The notes beneath the pieces were generated by a model, which saw only the letters and a list, made by a program, of their open reading frames with translations, was not told where the DNA came from and made no database searches. Both the position numbers and the translations under genes were made by a program. This document shows positions 22,293 through 31,500 of a stretch of DNA of 37,352 bases, piece after piece. Within the stretch, counting starts at the first letter, position 1. Every line of letters begins with the position of its first letter. Source of the DNA: Nitrospira sp. (GTDB taxonomy: Bacteria; Nitrospirota; Nitrospiria; Nitrospirales; Nitrospiraceae). The stretch spans positions 1-37,352 of the forward strand of contig JAEURV010000109.1 of NCBI GenBank assembly GCA_016788465.1. The letters run 5' to 3'.

Positions 22293-24941
22293 ATGGATGT
22301 GATCGCGACGCACGGCAATGCCGATTTTGATGGCCTCGCCTCGATGGTTGCCGCGAGGAAACTCTTTCCGGGAGCGAGGCTGGTGTTGCCGGCCGGAGCG
22401 CAGGAAGCGGTTCGTAACTTTCTCTCCGTTCATGATCTTAATCTCAGTAAACTGAAAGAACTCGACCTCGCGCAGATCACAAGATTGATTCTGGTCGATA
22501 CCCAAGAACCGAGTCGAATCGGGACGCTCACTTCCTGTCTGGAGAATTCCGCGGTCGAAGTCGTGGTCTTTGATCACCATATCGAGTCGGATTCCGTCTC
22601 TGCCGGATGTTCGAAACAGTCGGTGGTGGACTCGGTTGGAGCCACGACGACGCTGCTCATCGAGCAGCTCCAGCGGCGGCATATCCCAGTGACACCGTTT
22701 GAGGCGACCGTGATGGCCCTCGGTCTCTATGAAGAGACCGGGTCGTTTACCTTCGCCTCCACGACCAGCCGAGATTTGGTAGCCGGAGCATTCCTTGTCC
22801 AAGCCGGCGCGGATCTCAATATGGTCTCGGATACCCTCTACACACCGCTTGATCCGGATGCCGTTGCGCTGCTGAATGATTTCTTGGAGCACAGTGACGT
22901 GCTGTACCTGGAAGGCCGCAAAGTCCTCGTGTCCACGAGCACGATCGATCGCTGCCGCGGCGAAGCGGCCGGCGTGGTGCATCGCCTCGCCGAATTGCAG
23001 GGAGTTGATGCAGTTGTCGTGGCCGTCATGATGGCGGATCGTGTGGAAGTGATCGGAAGAAGTCGTCGACCTGAGATAGACGTCGGTTGGATCGCTCGAG
23101 AATTCAAAGGAGGAGGCCATGCCGTCGCGGCATCCGCCACAGTCAAAGGGCAGACGCTCTCAGAAGTCAAGGAGAAGGTCGTTCAGCTGCTGACCACACA
23201 CTATCGCCCGACCCTGCTGGCCCAGGATGTCATGACCCTCCCGGTGAAGGCGATCGAGACGGACACGACCGTTGCTGAAGCCGGACAGCGGATGACGGCT
23301 TACGGTCTGAATGTCTTTCCCATCTTGGATGAGAAGGACCGTTACACGGGGATCGTCAGCAGGGAGTCGATTCAGAAGGCGTTGTTTCATCGGCTGGGTA
23401 AGATGGCCGTGCGTGACATCATGCAGACCGATGCGTATACCGCGCGGCCGGAGACATCCTTTCATGAAATCGAAACCGCCATGATCGAGCGTAACCAGCG
23501 ATGTGTTCCGATCGTCAAAGAGGCGAAAGTCGTCGGTGTCATTACCCGAACCGATTTACTGCGAACGCTTCATGACGATGTGCTGAAGACCGCCAGAACA
23601 CGCACCATTCAACCAAGCGACGCTGGGACTGAGGCCGGAAGGCCACATCGCAATGTGAAGGGATTGTTGCGGAGCCGCTTGCCGCATCGCCTGGTGACAT
23701 TGCTGGAAGAGGCCGGACACCTGGCGGACCGCTGCGAGGTCTCACTGTTTGTCGTAGGCGGCTGTGTCAGGGATCTGCTGCTGGGCATTCACAATCTCGA
23801 CTTGGACCTCGTCGTCGAAGGTGACGGGATCGCGTTCGCACGAAAGCTCGGTGACGTCTATGAGGCTCGGGTCAAGGTGCATGAGCGATTCGGAACCGCG
23901 ATCGTGCTGCTGCCGGACGGCCTCAAGCTCGATGTAGCCACCGCACGAACAGAGTACTACGAGTATCCCACTGCCTTGCCGACGGTGGAACAGAGTTCCA
24001 TCAAGAAAGATCTCTATCGTCGTGACTTCACGATCAATGCCCTGGCCGTTCGACTGAACGGGAAGGGGTTCGGCGATGTACAGGATTTCTATGGTGGACA
24101 ACGAGACCTCAACGATAAAGTGATTCGCGTCTTGCATGGCCTCAGCTTTGTCGAAGACCCGACTCGTGTGTTCCGAGCGATACGATTTGAAACGCGATTC
24201 GGCTTTCGTTTGGGCAAGGACACAATTGCGTTGATTGCGGGCGCGGTCAAGATGAACCTCTTTCACCGACTGTCCGGCCATCGCTTGCTGGAAGAACTGA
24301 AATTGCTCTTTTCTGAACGCGAACCACGGCAGAGCATCAAGCGGATCGTGGATTTGGGATTGTTGCGATTTATCCATCCCAAGCTCAGCTGGTCCGATCG
24401 GTTGGATCGGTTGCTGGCTGCACTCGAAGAAGCGGTCGATTGGTACCGCTTGCTCTACCTGGATCGAAAGATGGATGTTTGGTTGGTCTACCTGATGGCA
24501 CTGGTCGAGGTGTTGCCGGAGCGTGCCGTGAGGGATGTGCTGAAGCGATTTCCCTTGTCCGAGCAAGAGGCCACCAAGCTCAAACTGGCCCGTGTGGGCT
24601 GTCATAATATCATCCGTCAACTCGCCTCGAAGCGGTCTCTCAAACCGGCGGAGGTATACCACCTCTTGTCGGGGCTATCCGATGAAACACTCATAGTCCT
24701 GATGGCGAAAAGCAAAGGAGAGATGGTCAAACGTCAGGTGTCGGCCTTTCTCACGACCTATCAACATGTGAAGCCCATAATGACAGGCACTGATCTCAAG
24801 GCCATGGGACTCAAGCCCGGACCGCAATTCAAACGGATACTTGAACAATTGCTTGGAGCGCGTTTGAATGGAGAGGTCAAGACGGAAGCAGAAGAACGGC
24901 AGCTCACGTGTCGTCTGATTGAAGAACCCAAGCGTGTTTGA
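22293..24941 (+). CDS. cca: tRNA nucleotidyltransferase (CCA- or A-adding) with DHH and CBS domains
   Basis: The 882-residue protein joins five domains. A DHH phosphoesterase domain (HGNADFDGLAS, LVDTQEP, FDHHIES) with DHHA1 (KGGGHAVAAS) covers about 1-305. Two CBS domains (about 310-430) follow. A class-II poly(A)-polymerase-type head (VVGGCVRDLLLG with LDLDLVVEGDG, and RRDFTINALAV) and the RNA-binding helical region (DPTRVFRAIRFETRFGF) complete it. The poly(A) part adds the 3' CCA end, or only the terminal A in organisms that split the task, as Aquifex does with a similar enzyme. All DHH metal-ligand motifs are present, so the N-terminal domain may be an active phosphodiesterase or nuclease. 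The CBS pair may sense adenine nucleotides. It is a single-gene unit with its own promoter-like sequence. Confidence 0.9.
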   Translation: MDVIATHGNADFDGLASMVAARKLFPGARLVLPAGAQEAVRNFLSVHDLNLSKLKELDLAQITRLILVDTQEPSRIGTLTSCLENSAVEVVVFDHHIESDSVSAGCSKQSVVDSVGATTTLLIEQLQRRHIPVTPFEATVMALGLYEETGSFTFASTTSRDLVAGAFLVQAGADLNMVSDTLYTPLDPDAVALLNDFLEHSDVLYLEGRKVLVSTSTIDRCRGEAAGVVHRLAELQGVDAVVVAVMMADRVEVIGRSRRPEIDVGWIAREFKGGGHAVAASATVKGQTLSEVKEKVVQLLTTHYRPTLLAQDVMTLPVKAIETDTTVAEAGQRMTAYGLNVFPILDEKDRYTGIVSRESIQKALFHRLGKMAVRDIMQTDAYTARPETSFHEIETAMIERNQRCVPIVKEAKVVGVITRTDLLRTLHDDVLKTARTRTIQPSDAGTEAGRPHRNVKGLLRSRLPHRLVTLLEEAGHLADRCEVSLFVVGGCVRDLLLGIHNLDLDLVVEGDGIAFARKLGDVYEARVKVHERFGTAIVLLPDGLKLDVATARTEYYEYPTALPTVEQSSIKKDLYRRDFTINALAVRLNGKGFGDVQDFYGGQRDLNDKVIRVLHGLSFVEDPTRVFRAIRFETRFGFRLGKDTIALIAGAVKMNLFHRLSGHRLLEELKLLFSEREPRQSIKRIVDLGLLRFIHPKLSWSDRLDRLLAALEEAVDWYRLLYLDRKMDVWLVYLMALVEVLPERAVRDVLKRFPLSEQEATKLKLARVGCHNIIRQLASKRSLKPAEVYHLLSGLSDETLIVLMAKSKGEMVKRQVSAFLTTYQHVKPIMTGTDLKAMGLKPGPQFKRILEQLLGARLNGEVKTEAEERQLTCRLIEEPKRV

Positions 24942-25082
24942 GCGGATATTCCCGCGCCTCGCACAGATATCGCTACATCCACCTTTGGATTGAGTTCGAA
25001 GTTGGTTGCTTATCCCAATAAGCGACTCCAGACCATAGGTCGTCTCCGAATGCCTGCCTGTACCATGAATGTGGAAAAGCTA

Positions 25083-25104
25083 TTATGGACTAACCGTTCC
25101 ATAA
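25083..25104. promoter_or_regulatory. TetR operator-like palindrome upstream of the regulator gene
   Basis: TTATGGA (25083-25089) and TCCATAA (25098-25104) form a 7-bp inverted repeat with an 8-base centre. Its reverse complement shares 18 of 19 bases with the site before the FAD monooxygenase (TGGAACGGTTAKTCCATAA). It ends 17 bases before the tetR start, which fits autorepression. Confidence 0.65.
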
Positions 25105-25121
25105 TATGTTAACGATCAAAC

Positions 25122-25706
25122 ATGGCACGACCTAAAGCATTTAATCCGGATGAAGCGCTGGAAAAGGCCATGCATGTTTTCTGGTACAAGGGCTATGAAG
25201 CCACATCGATGGAGGACTTGCTTCCAGCGATGAATATTAGTCGGAGCTCCTTCTATGACACCTTCGGTGACAAGCGGCAGTTGTTCTTACAGGCTCTCGA
25301 CCGGTATCGCGAGTCCGTGGTGAAACCGAATTGCTCGCTCTTCACTCAAGAGGGATCGGCACTGCTGTGCCTGCGCCAATTTCTCGACAACTTGTTCGAA
25401 TGGGCACTGATGGACCCACAACGACGCGGCTGCCTGGTGGGAAACACCATCATCGAGTTAGGCCCCCACGAGCGTGACGTTGCTCGCAAGCTGAATCGTG
25501 CGTTGAAGTTGAGGGAGGATACGTTGTTCCACCTTCTGACTCGTGCCAAAGCGCAAGGCGAACTCGAATCGGATAAAGATCCACGCGTGTTGGCACGGGT
25601 CCTCGTCACGATGATCCTTGGTACTGCTGCGATGATTAAGGCCGGCACACCAGCGAAAATGGTCAAACAAACTGTGTCGACTGTGCTTTCAGCCTTGATC
25701 GGGTAG
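25122..25706 (+). CDS. TetR/AcrR-family transcriptional regulator
   Basis: The 194-residue protein has the N-terminal helix-turn-helix of the TetR family: FNPDEALEKAMHVFWYKGYE, then TSMEDLLPAMNISRSSFYDT and FGDKRQLFLQAL. The C-terminal ligand domain (GCLVGNTIIELGPHERDVAR, a TetR_C-type helical bundle) resembles the AcuR/NemR-like subgroup. It probably represses itself and the genes downstream until a small toxic or reactive ligand binds. Two near-identical palindromes, before this gene and before the monooxygenase gene, are its likely operators. No ribosome-binding site is visible before the ATG at 25122. The gene order tetR, FAD monooxygenase, RND adaptor, RND pump suggests a detoxification and efflux module. 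Confidence 0.9.
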   Translation: MARPKAFNPDEALEKAMHVFWYKGYEATSMEDLLPAMNISRSSFYDTFGDKRQLFLQALDRYRESVVKPNCSLFTQEGSALLCLRQFLDNLFEWALMDPQRRGCLVGNTIIELGPHERDVARKLNRALKLREDTLFHLLTRAKAQGELESDKDPRVLARVLVTMILGTAAMIKAGTPAKMVKQTVSTVLSALIG

Positions 25707-25724
25707 TTTTGTTGTGACTCATAC

Positions 25725-25743
25725 TGGAACGGTTATTCCATAA
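25725..25743. promoter_or_regulatory. TetR operator-like site upstream of the FAD monooxygenase gene
   Basis: TGGAA (25725-25729) and TTCCA (25736-25740) flank CGGTTA, and the full TGGAACGGTTATTCCATAA matches the inverted site at 25083-25104 with a single difference. It lies between the tetR stop and the next ribosome-binding site. Confidence 0.65.
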
Positions 25744-25765
25744 AGTTCACATGTCGAGGTATCCC

Positions 25766-27133
25766 ATGTCGCATCAATCCTCTGCTATTGTCCTGGGAGC
25801 AAGCATCGGCGGACTGCTCACCGCTCGGGCGTTGAGCAACCATTTTGATCGCATTACGATCGTCGAACGCGATCTGCTGCCGGATTGCGCAGAACCTCGT
25901 CGAAGCGTTCCACAATCTGCACATGCGCACGGTTTGTTGGCGAGCGGCTACCGAGTGATGGATCACTATTTCCCAGGCATGATGCAAGAGCTGAATGCCC
26001 TAGGAGCTCCCATCGGTGATATCGTTGGCGACTTTCTCTGGTTTCAATATGGCCATTGGAAGTTGCGCCATGCATCCGGTCTCCCAGGGATCATGGCAAG
26101 TCGCCCCTGCCTGGAAACGGCCATCCGTCATCGGGTCAAAAGTCTCCCCAACGTGACCTTCTTGGAAGGCACCAGCGGCATCCGACCAATGTTCGATTCG
26201 CAAATCGGACGGGTGACAGGACTGACCGTACGACGCCAGGATAGTCAGGATGAGGAACGCTTGACAGCGGATCTTGTGGTAGACGTCACCGGCAGAGGAT
26301 CACGCTCGCCGCAGTGGTTGGACGAGTGGGGATTTGGCCAACCTCAAGTCGCCACTGTCACGGTGAACGTCGGGTACGCCACGGGTGTCTTCGAACGTCG
26401 GCCTGGCGATTTCTTTGACTCCATGGGGGCTCTCGTCCAAGGAGCACCAACAACCACTAGGTATGCGGCGATCCTTGCTGCTGAGGGTAACCGTTGGATC
26501 ATTACCCTTGCGGGGACAGTCGGCGACTATCCACCGACCGACTTAACAGGGTGGAGGCAATTTGCCGCTAGCCTTCCAGTCCCGGCTGTCCATGCGCTCG
26601 TGAGCAAGGCGCGGCCGTTGAAGGAGATCACCAACTACCGATTTCCAGCAGACCAGCGTCGGCTCTATGAGTGTATGAAGCGTTTCCCTGATGGCTATCT
26701 GGTCATCGGCGACGCGGTGTGCAGTTTCAATCCCGTCTACGGGCAGGGGATGTCCGTGGCGGCACTGGAGGCGCAAGCTCTTGACGATGAACTGACGCAG
26801 GGTATTCAGGGCCTTGCCGCCCGTTTCTATCGCAGAGCGCGAAAGATCGTCGATATTCCCTGGGCAATTGCAACCGGTGAAGATTTGCGCATTCCGCAAG
26901 TTGAAGGAATACGTCCGCTTGGCTTTGCTATCATCGGTCGGTACCTCGAAAGGCTTCACGTGGTTGCGGCCGAGGATCGTGTTGTGTGCCGTGCATTCAT
27001 GGAGGTGCTCAATCTGTTGGCATCACCCACCTCACTGCTGTCGCCACGCATCGCATGGCGAGTGCTCAGACCACGTAACTCCACCAGAAAAGAGCAGCAG
27101 GACCCTATGGAGGCTAGATCACGTGTGGCTTGA
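25766..27133 (+). CDS. FAD-dependent monooxygenase/oxidoreductase
   Basis: The protein (455 residues from 25766) has the layout of the PHBH/RebH-type FAD monooxygenases. The N-terminal Rossmann motif is VLGASIGGLLTARAL with the ribose-binding acid at IVERD. The second FAD motif is GYLVIGDAVCSFNPVYGQGM (the GD motif). VDVTGRGSRSPQWL lies between. There is no signal peptide or membrane segment. It should hydroxylate or oxidise a small substrate using NAD(P)H and oxygen. The start at 25766 has GAGG six bases upstream; an ATG at 25751 lies before that site. A TetR operator-like palindrome directly upstream suggests induction by the regulator ligand. A small hairpin (gttgtt atg aacaac, 27134-27148) follows the stop. 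The substrate is unknown. Confidence 0.85.
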   Translation: MSHQSSAIVLGASIGGLLTARALSNHFDRITIVERDLLPDCAEPRRSVPQSAHAHGLLASGYRVMDHYFPGMMQELNALGAPIGDIVGDFLWFQYGHWKLRHASGLPGIMASRPCLETAIRHRVKSLPNVTFLEGTSGIRPMFDSQIGRVTGLTVRRQDSQDEERLTADLVVDVTGRGSRSPQWLDEWGFGQPQVATVTVNVGYATGVFERRPGDFFDSMGALVQGAPTTTRYAAILAAEGNRWIITLAGTVGDYPPTDLTGWRQFAASLPVPAVHALVSKARPLKEITNYRFPADQRRLYECMKRFPDGYLVIGDAVCSFNPVYGQGMSVAALEAQALDDELTQGIQGLAARFYRRARKIVDIPWAIATGEDLRIPQVEGIRPLGFAIIGRYLERLHVVAAEDRVVCRAFMEVLNLLASPTSLLSPRIAWRVLRPRNSTRKEQQDPMEARSRVA

Positions 27134-27332
27134 GTTGTTATGAACAACCCAAGATAGGATCCCCTATATAGTCGACGGAGTTTGCCAAAGTGTGAGCAAG
27201 AGAGCTCTCGTATCACTCAGCATCTTCGCCAAGGCTACATATGTTGCACGCACGACGAGTGGCGCAATAACACCCATGTGATGTCAATGAGGAAAATTAT
27301 ACGCGAACTCTTGAAGAAGATAGGGGAGCGAT

Positions 27333-28451
27333 ATGATGGCAGGCCTGAACCTTGTTGAGAAATCGTTCATATACATTTCGCATGGTACCTGGATAATTGT
27401 CTTCAGTCTGTCCTTGGTTGCCTGTGACCAGAATATTGAACCGGATGTGGTACGTCCTGTGCGCAGTATCGTGATCGAAACTCACGCGTCCGGCGATCTC
27501 ATTGCGTTGACTGGCCAGTTGCACGCACGTGACGAAACCAAATTGGCTTTCCGGCTCTCCGGCAAGCTCATTCATAGTTCGGTGAGCGTCGGTGATACGG
27601 TGAAGACCGGGCAGATCGTGGCGCTAATGGATGCGGCGACGGAACGGCATGCCAGGAATGCCGCACAGGCCGATCATGCGGCGGCGCAAGCCCTCCTGGA
27701 TCAAACCACCGCGGCTGAACGTCGATTCGGCAACCTGCTTCAAGAAAAGGCCGTGTCGCAGGCCGAGTATGAAGAAGCCGTGCGGCAGCTGAAAGCTGCC
27801 CAGTCTCAAGTGAACGCGACTCGGGCCAAGCTCAATTCCTCGGAGGTTCAGCTCAGCTATACGGAGCTTAAGGCGGATGCAGCCGGAGTGATTACTGCGA
27901 AGGGTGCGGAGCCTGGTGAGGTCGTTCAGGCGGGGCAGATGGTGTTCGTGTTGGCGCATCAAGAAGGCCGGGATGCCGTCTTCGATATGCCGGCACAGAT
28001 TATTCGAGATGGTCTCTCACCGCAGCAGGAAATCGATGTGTGGCTGGCCGACAATCCATCTATTAAGACGGTGGGTCATGTCCGTGAAATCTCCCCGCAG
28101 GCGAATCCCTCGACGAGAACCTATCCGGTGAAGGTGAGCCTGCACTCGCTTCCCTCCGGAATGTTTCTCGGGTCGACCATTGTCGGTCGGGTGAAACTAC
28201 GAGCAGGCTCGCAAATAGAAATTCCATCCTCCGCACTGATGATGCGGGAGTCCCATCCCGCCGTGTGGGTCATTGATCCGAACTCGCATACCGTTCAGAA
28301 ACGTGAGGTGGAGGTCGCTCGCCATCATCAGAACGCGGTGGTGATTGCCTCCGGCTTGGCGTCTGGGGAACGAATCGTCACGGCAGGCGCGCATTCGCTC
28401 CATCAAGGGCAACAGGTTACGTTGCTGGAGGATGTGAATGGCCGGCGTTAA
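27333..28451 (+). CDS. RND efflux periplasmic adaptor (membrane fusion protein)
   Basis: The 372-residue protein is an HlyD/AcrA-type adaptor. It starts with a lipoprotein signal (SLSLVAC, Cys31), then a beta-barrel/lipoyl half (LAFRLSGKLIHSSVSVGDTV), an alpha-helical hairpin rich in Ala, Gln and Glu (about 105-175, coiled coil), the second lipoyl half (ADAAGVITAKGAEPGEVVQA) and a beta-barrel and membrane-proximal domain. It links the inner-membrane pump to an outer-membrane channel, which is not encoded in the window. The ribosome-binding site is ggggagcgatATG. Its 3' end overlaps the pump gene by 14 bases, so they form one operon. A gap of 199 bases separates it from the monooxygenase gene, so it may have its own promoter. 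Confidence 0.92.
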   Translation: MMAGLNLVEKSFIYISHGTWIIVFSLSLVACDQNIEPDVVRPVRSIVIETHASGDLIALTGQLHARDETKLAFRLSGKLIHSSVSVGDTVKTGQIVALMDAATERHARNAAQADHAAAQALLDQTTAAERRFGNLLQEKAVSQAEYEEAVRQLKAAQSQVNATRAKLNSSEVQLSYTELKADAAGVITAKGAEPGEVVQAGQMVFVLAHQEGRDAVFDMPAQIIRDGLSPQQEIDVWLADNPSIKTVGHVREISPQANPSTRTYPVKVSLHSLPSGMFLGSTIVGRVKLRAGSQIEIPSSALMMRESHPAVWVIDPNSHTVQKREVEVARHHQNAVVIASGLASGERIVTAGAHSLHQGQQVTLLEDVNGRR

Positions 28452-31400
28452 TCTGTCTGAATGGGCCATCCGTCACAAGGCCCTGACGACCTATCTCATG
28501 GTTGTGACGCTGATTGCGGGTGCCTATGCGTATGTGAATTTGGGACGGAACGAAGATCCGCCGTTCACGATCAGGGTCATGGTGGTGCAAACCCTCTGGC
28601 CCGGTGCGACGCAAGATGAAACGATGCAGCAGGTCACCGATCGGATCGAGAAGAAACTGCAAGAGATTCCTTATCTGGATTATCTGAAAAGTTACACCAC
28701 GGCGGGGAAGTCCACGATCTTTGTGTCGCTCCTGGATAGTTCTCCAAAAGAAGAGGTGGCGTCTGTCTGGTATCAAGTGCGAAAAAAAGTTGGCGACATC
28801 GCGCATACGCTTCCACAGGGCGTAACAGGGCCGTTCTTCAATGATGAATTCAGCGACACGTTCGGTATTATTTACGGTTTCACCGCAGATGGGTTTTCCC
28901 ATCGCGAGTTGAGGGACTATGTCGAGTTGGCACGGTCTCGGTTCCTGGAAGCCCCCGATATTGCGAAGGTGGATATCATTGGGGCGCAGGATGAACGTAT
29001 CTTCGTCGAGTTTTCTGCGCAACGCATGGCCGAGCTCGAACTTGATCGGTTCGCCTTGATCAGGGCGCTCCAACAACAGAATGCGGTCAACCCCTCGGGC
29101 ATCATCCAAACGCACGATGAACGGGTTCTTGTGGAGGTCTCAGGGAAATTCCTCTCTGAACAGGATTTTCTGCAGATCAATTTTGCCATCGGCAATCGCA
29201 TGTTGCGGTTGGGGGACCTGGCCACGGTGTCCCGTGGGTACACCGATCCTCCACAACCGCTCTTTCGAGTTAATGGGCAAGACGCGATCGGCTTGGCCAT
29301 TTCGATGCGGTCGGCCGGCGATATCCTGGCGCTCGAACGCAATCTCCATCAGGTCGTACGACAACTGACGGCGACGTTGCCTGTTGGGATCGATATTCAT
29401 CTTGTGGCGGATCAACCGAAGGTCGTGCATGAAGCCGTCCATGATTTTATGGAGGCTCTATGGGAGGCGATTGCCATTGTCCTCGCTATCAGCTTTCTCA
29501 GTCTTGGTGTCAGAGCGGGACTCGTCGTGGCCTGTTCGATCCCGTTGGTTCTGGCCTGCGTCTTTGTGATGATGCAGATGTGGGGGGTCGACTTCCAACG
29601 GATTTCGCTAGGCGCACTGATTATCGCTCTTGGGTTGCTGGTTGATGATGCCATGATCACGGTGGAAAGCATGATCACCAAGCTTGAACAGGGCTGGGAT
29701 GCATTCCGTTCAGCGACGTACGCCTATACGACCACAGCATTTCCCATGTTGACCGGGACGCTGGTGACCATGATCGGCTTTGTGCCGGTTGGTTTTGCGA
29801 AAAGCAGCGCGGGCGAGTATACGTTTTCCCTTTTCCTTGTAGTGGCGGGCGCCTTACTCGCCTCATGGTTTGTCGCGGTGCTGTTCTCGCCCCTGATCGG
29901 CACGCTCGTGTTGTCGACATCACATCACTCCATGCAAACGGACAAGGGGTGGACCGTTCGGTGCTTCCACCGGATGCTGGTGTGGTGCATGCGTCATTCC
30001 AAGACCACCATCGCCATGACACTCGGTCTCTTTTGTGGCGCCCTGGCGTTGCTGCCCTTGGTTCCCAATCAATTTTTCCCATCCTCAGACCGCCCTGAGC
30101 TGGTCGTCGATTTACGTCTGAGGCAGGATGTGCCGATGTACACGACCGACAAGGTCTCACAGCGGCTCGATGCGATTCTTCGTGATGATGACGAGATCGA
30201 TCATTGGAGCTCGTATGTCGGGCGCGGGGCCGTCCGTTTTTATTTGCCTCTCGATGTCCAACTGGACCACGAGTTTTTTGCCGAAACCGTCATCGTCACG
30301 AAGAGTCTTGAGGCGCGTGAACATGTACGGGCACGCCTTGAAGACACCTTGGCGCAGAGGTTTCCTGAAGTCGTTGGGCGCATTTACCCGCTTGAATTAG
30401 GTCCTCCTGTCGGGTGGCCTGTTCAGTACCGCGTCAGCGGGGCTGACTCCGTCCAGGTCCGCGAGATCGCCGACCGTGTCGCGAACGTCATGGCGGCGAC
30501 TCCAGAACTACGAAACGTGAACTTTAACTGGATGGAGCCGATCCAGAAGCTCACTATTCAGGTCCACCAAGATAAGGCAAGGTTGTTGAGGTTGAGTTCG
30601 TCGGATGTTGCCCAGGCGATCAACCTTGTGGTATCCGGCGAGACAGCCACGCAGGTCCGTGACCATATTTACTTGATCGATGTCGTGATCAGGGCGAAAG
30701 AAACGGAACGCATCTCCTTAGACCGAATGCGGGCATTGGAGATTCCGCTGCCCAACGGGAAGACCGTGCCGCTGACCGAACTGGCCAGTATTCAGTATGA
30801 GCAAGATACTCCCCTGATCTGGCGGAGAGGCCGAGTGCCCACCCTCACGGTGCAGGCGGAAGTCAAGAACGGCATCATGCCAGACACCGCTGTCAACCAT
30901 CTTCAACAGCCGATAATGGCCTTACGAGAACAGCTTCCTCCAGGATATGACATTGCGGTGGGGGGCAGCGTGGAGGAAAGCACAAAGTCTCAGGCGTCGG
31001 TGGCTGCGGTCTTTCCGATCACGATCATCTTGATGATGACCGTTCTCATGGTGCAAATGCAGAACTTTAGTCGGCTGGTGTTGGTGCTGAGCGTCACACC
31101 ACTCGGCCTCATCGGGGTGGTCCTGGCGCTACTGGTTGTACAGAAGGCCATGGGATTTGTCTCGCTGCTGGGAGTCATCGCACTCGTCGGCATGATCATC
31201 CGCAATTCAGTTATTCTCGTCCATCAGATCCAAGTCGAGAAGGAAGCAGGGCATTCGGATTGGCATGCTATTGTGGAAGCGGCCCTCCTGCGATTCCGTC
31301 CGATCATGTTGACCGCCGTTGCCGCGATCCTTGGCATGTTGCCCATTGCCCCGACTGTCTTCTGGGGACCTATGGCCGCCGCGATTATGGGCGGCCTGGC

Positions 31401-31500
31401 GGTCGCCACTATGCTGACCCTAATTTTTCTCCCATCTCTGTATGTCGTGTGGTTCCAGATACACGAAGACGCACCGAACGCCGCAAAATCCGCTGCGTGA
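28438..31500 (+). CDS. RND efflux pump permease subunit (AcrB family)
   Basis: The 1020-residue inner-membrane protein has the twofold RND layout: one N-terminal membrane helix, a large periplasmic loop (about 35-330), six more helices, then the repeat with a second loop (about 550-850) and final helices. The first half carries the proton-relay block ALGLLVDDAMITVESM with the paired aspartates found in AcrB. The N-terminal NLGRNEDPPFTIRVMVVQTL is typical of a particular RND clade that is not heavy-metal specific. It should export hydrophobic or toxic compounds using the proton gradient. It overlaps the adaptor gene. No outer-membrane factor gene follows, so it probably uses a TolC-like channel encoded elsewhere. 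A link to the upstream tetR is likely but not proven. Confidence 0.93.
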   Translation: MAGVNLSEWAIRHKALTTYLMVVTLIAGAYAYVNLGRNEDPPFTIRVMVVQTLWPGATQDETMQQVTDRIEKKLQEIPYLDYLKSYTTAGKSTIFVSLLDSSPKEEVASVWYQVRKKVGDIAHTLPQGVTGPFFNDEFSDTFGIIYGFTADGFSHRELRDYVELARSRFLEAPDIAKVDIIGAQDERIFVEFSAQRMAELELDRFALIRALQQQNAVNPSGIIQTHDERVLVEVSGKFLSEQDFLQINFAIGNRMLRLGDLATVSRGYTDPPQPLFRVNGQDAIGLAISMRSAGDILALERNLHQVVRQLTATLPVGIDIHLVADQPKVVHEAVHDFMEALWEAIAIVLAISFLSLGVRAGLVVACSIPLVLACVFVMMQMWGVDFQRISLGALIIALGLLVDDAMITVESMITKLEQGWDAFRSATYAYTTTAFPMLTGTLVTMIGFVPVGFAKSSAGEYTFSLFLVVAGALLASWFVAVLFSPLIGTLVLSTSHHSMQTDKGWTVRCFHRMLVWCMRHSKTTIAMTLGLFCGALALLPLVPNQFFPSSDRPELVVDLRLRQDVPMYTTDKVSQRLDAILRDDDEIDHWSSYVGRGAVRFYLPLDVQLDHEFFAETVIVTKSLEAREHVRARLEDTLAQRFPEVVGRIYPLELGPPVGWPVQYRVSGADSVQVREIADRVANVMAATPELRNVNFNWMEPIQKLTIQVHQDKARLLRLSSSDVAQAINLVVSGETATQVRDHIYLIDVVIRAKETERISLDRMRALEIPLPNGKTVPLTELASIQYEQDTPLIWRRGRVPTLTVQAEVKNGIMPDTAVNHLQQPIMALREQLPPGYDIAVGGSVEESTKSQASVAAVFPITIILMMTVLMVQMQNFSRLVLVLSVTPLGLIGVVLALLVVQKAMGFVSLLGVIALVGMIIRNSVILVHQIQVEKEAGHSDWHAIVEAALLRFRPIMLTAVAAILGMLPIAPTVFWGPMAAAIMGGLAVATMLTLIFLPSLYVVWFQIHEDAPNAAKSAA

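Noticed and set aside
22128-23120. 330-codon minus-strand frame
   Set aside because: It is antisense to the DHH domain of the cca gene and lacks start signals.
28417-29115. 232-codon minus-strand frame
   Set aside because: It is antisense to the start of the RND permease gene; the plus-strand gene is certain.
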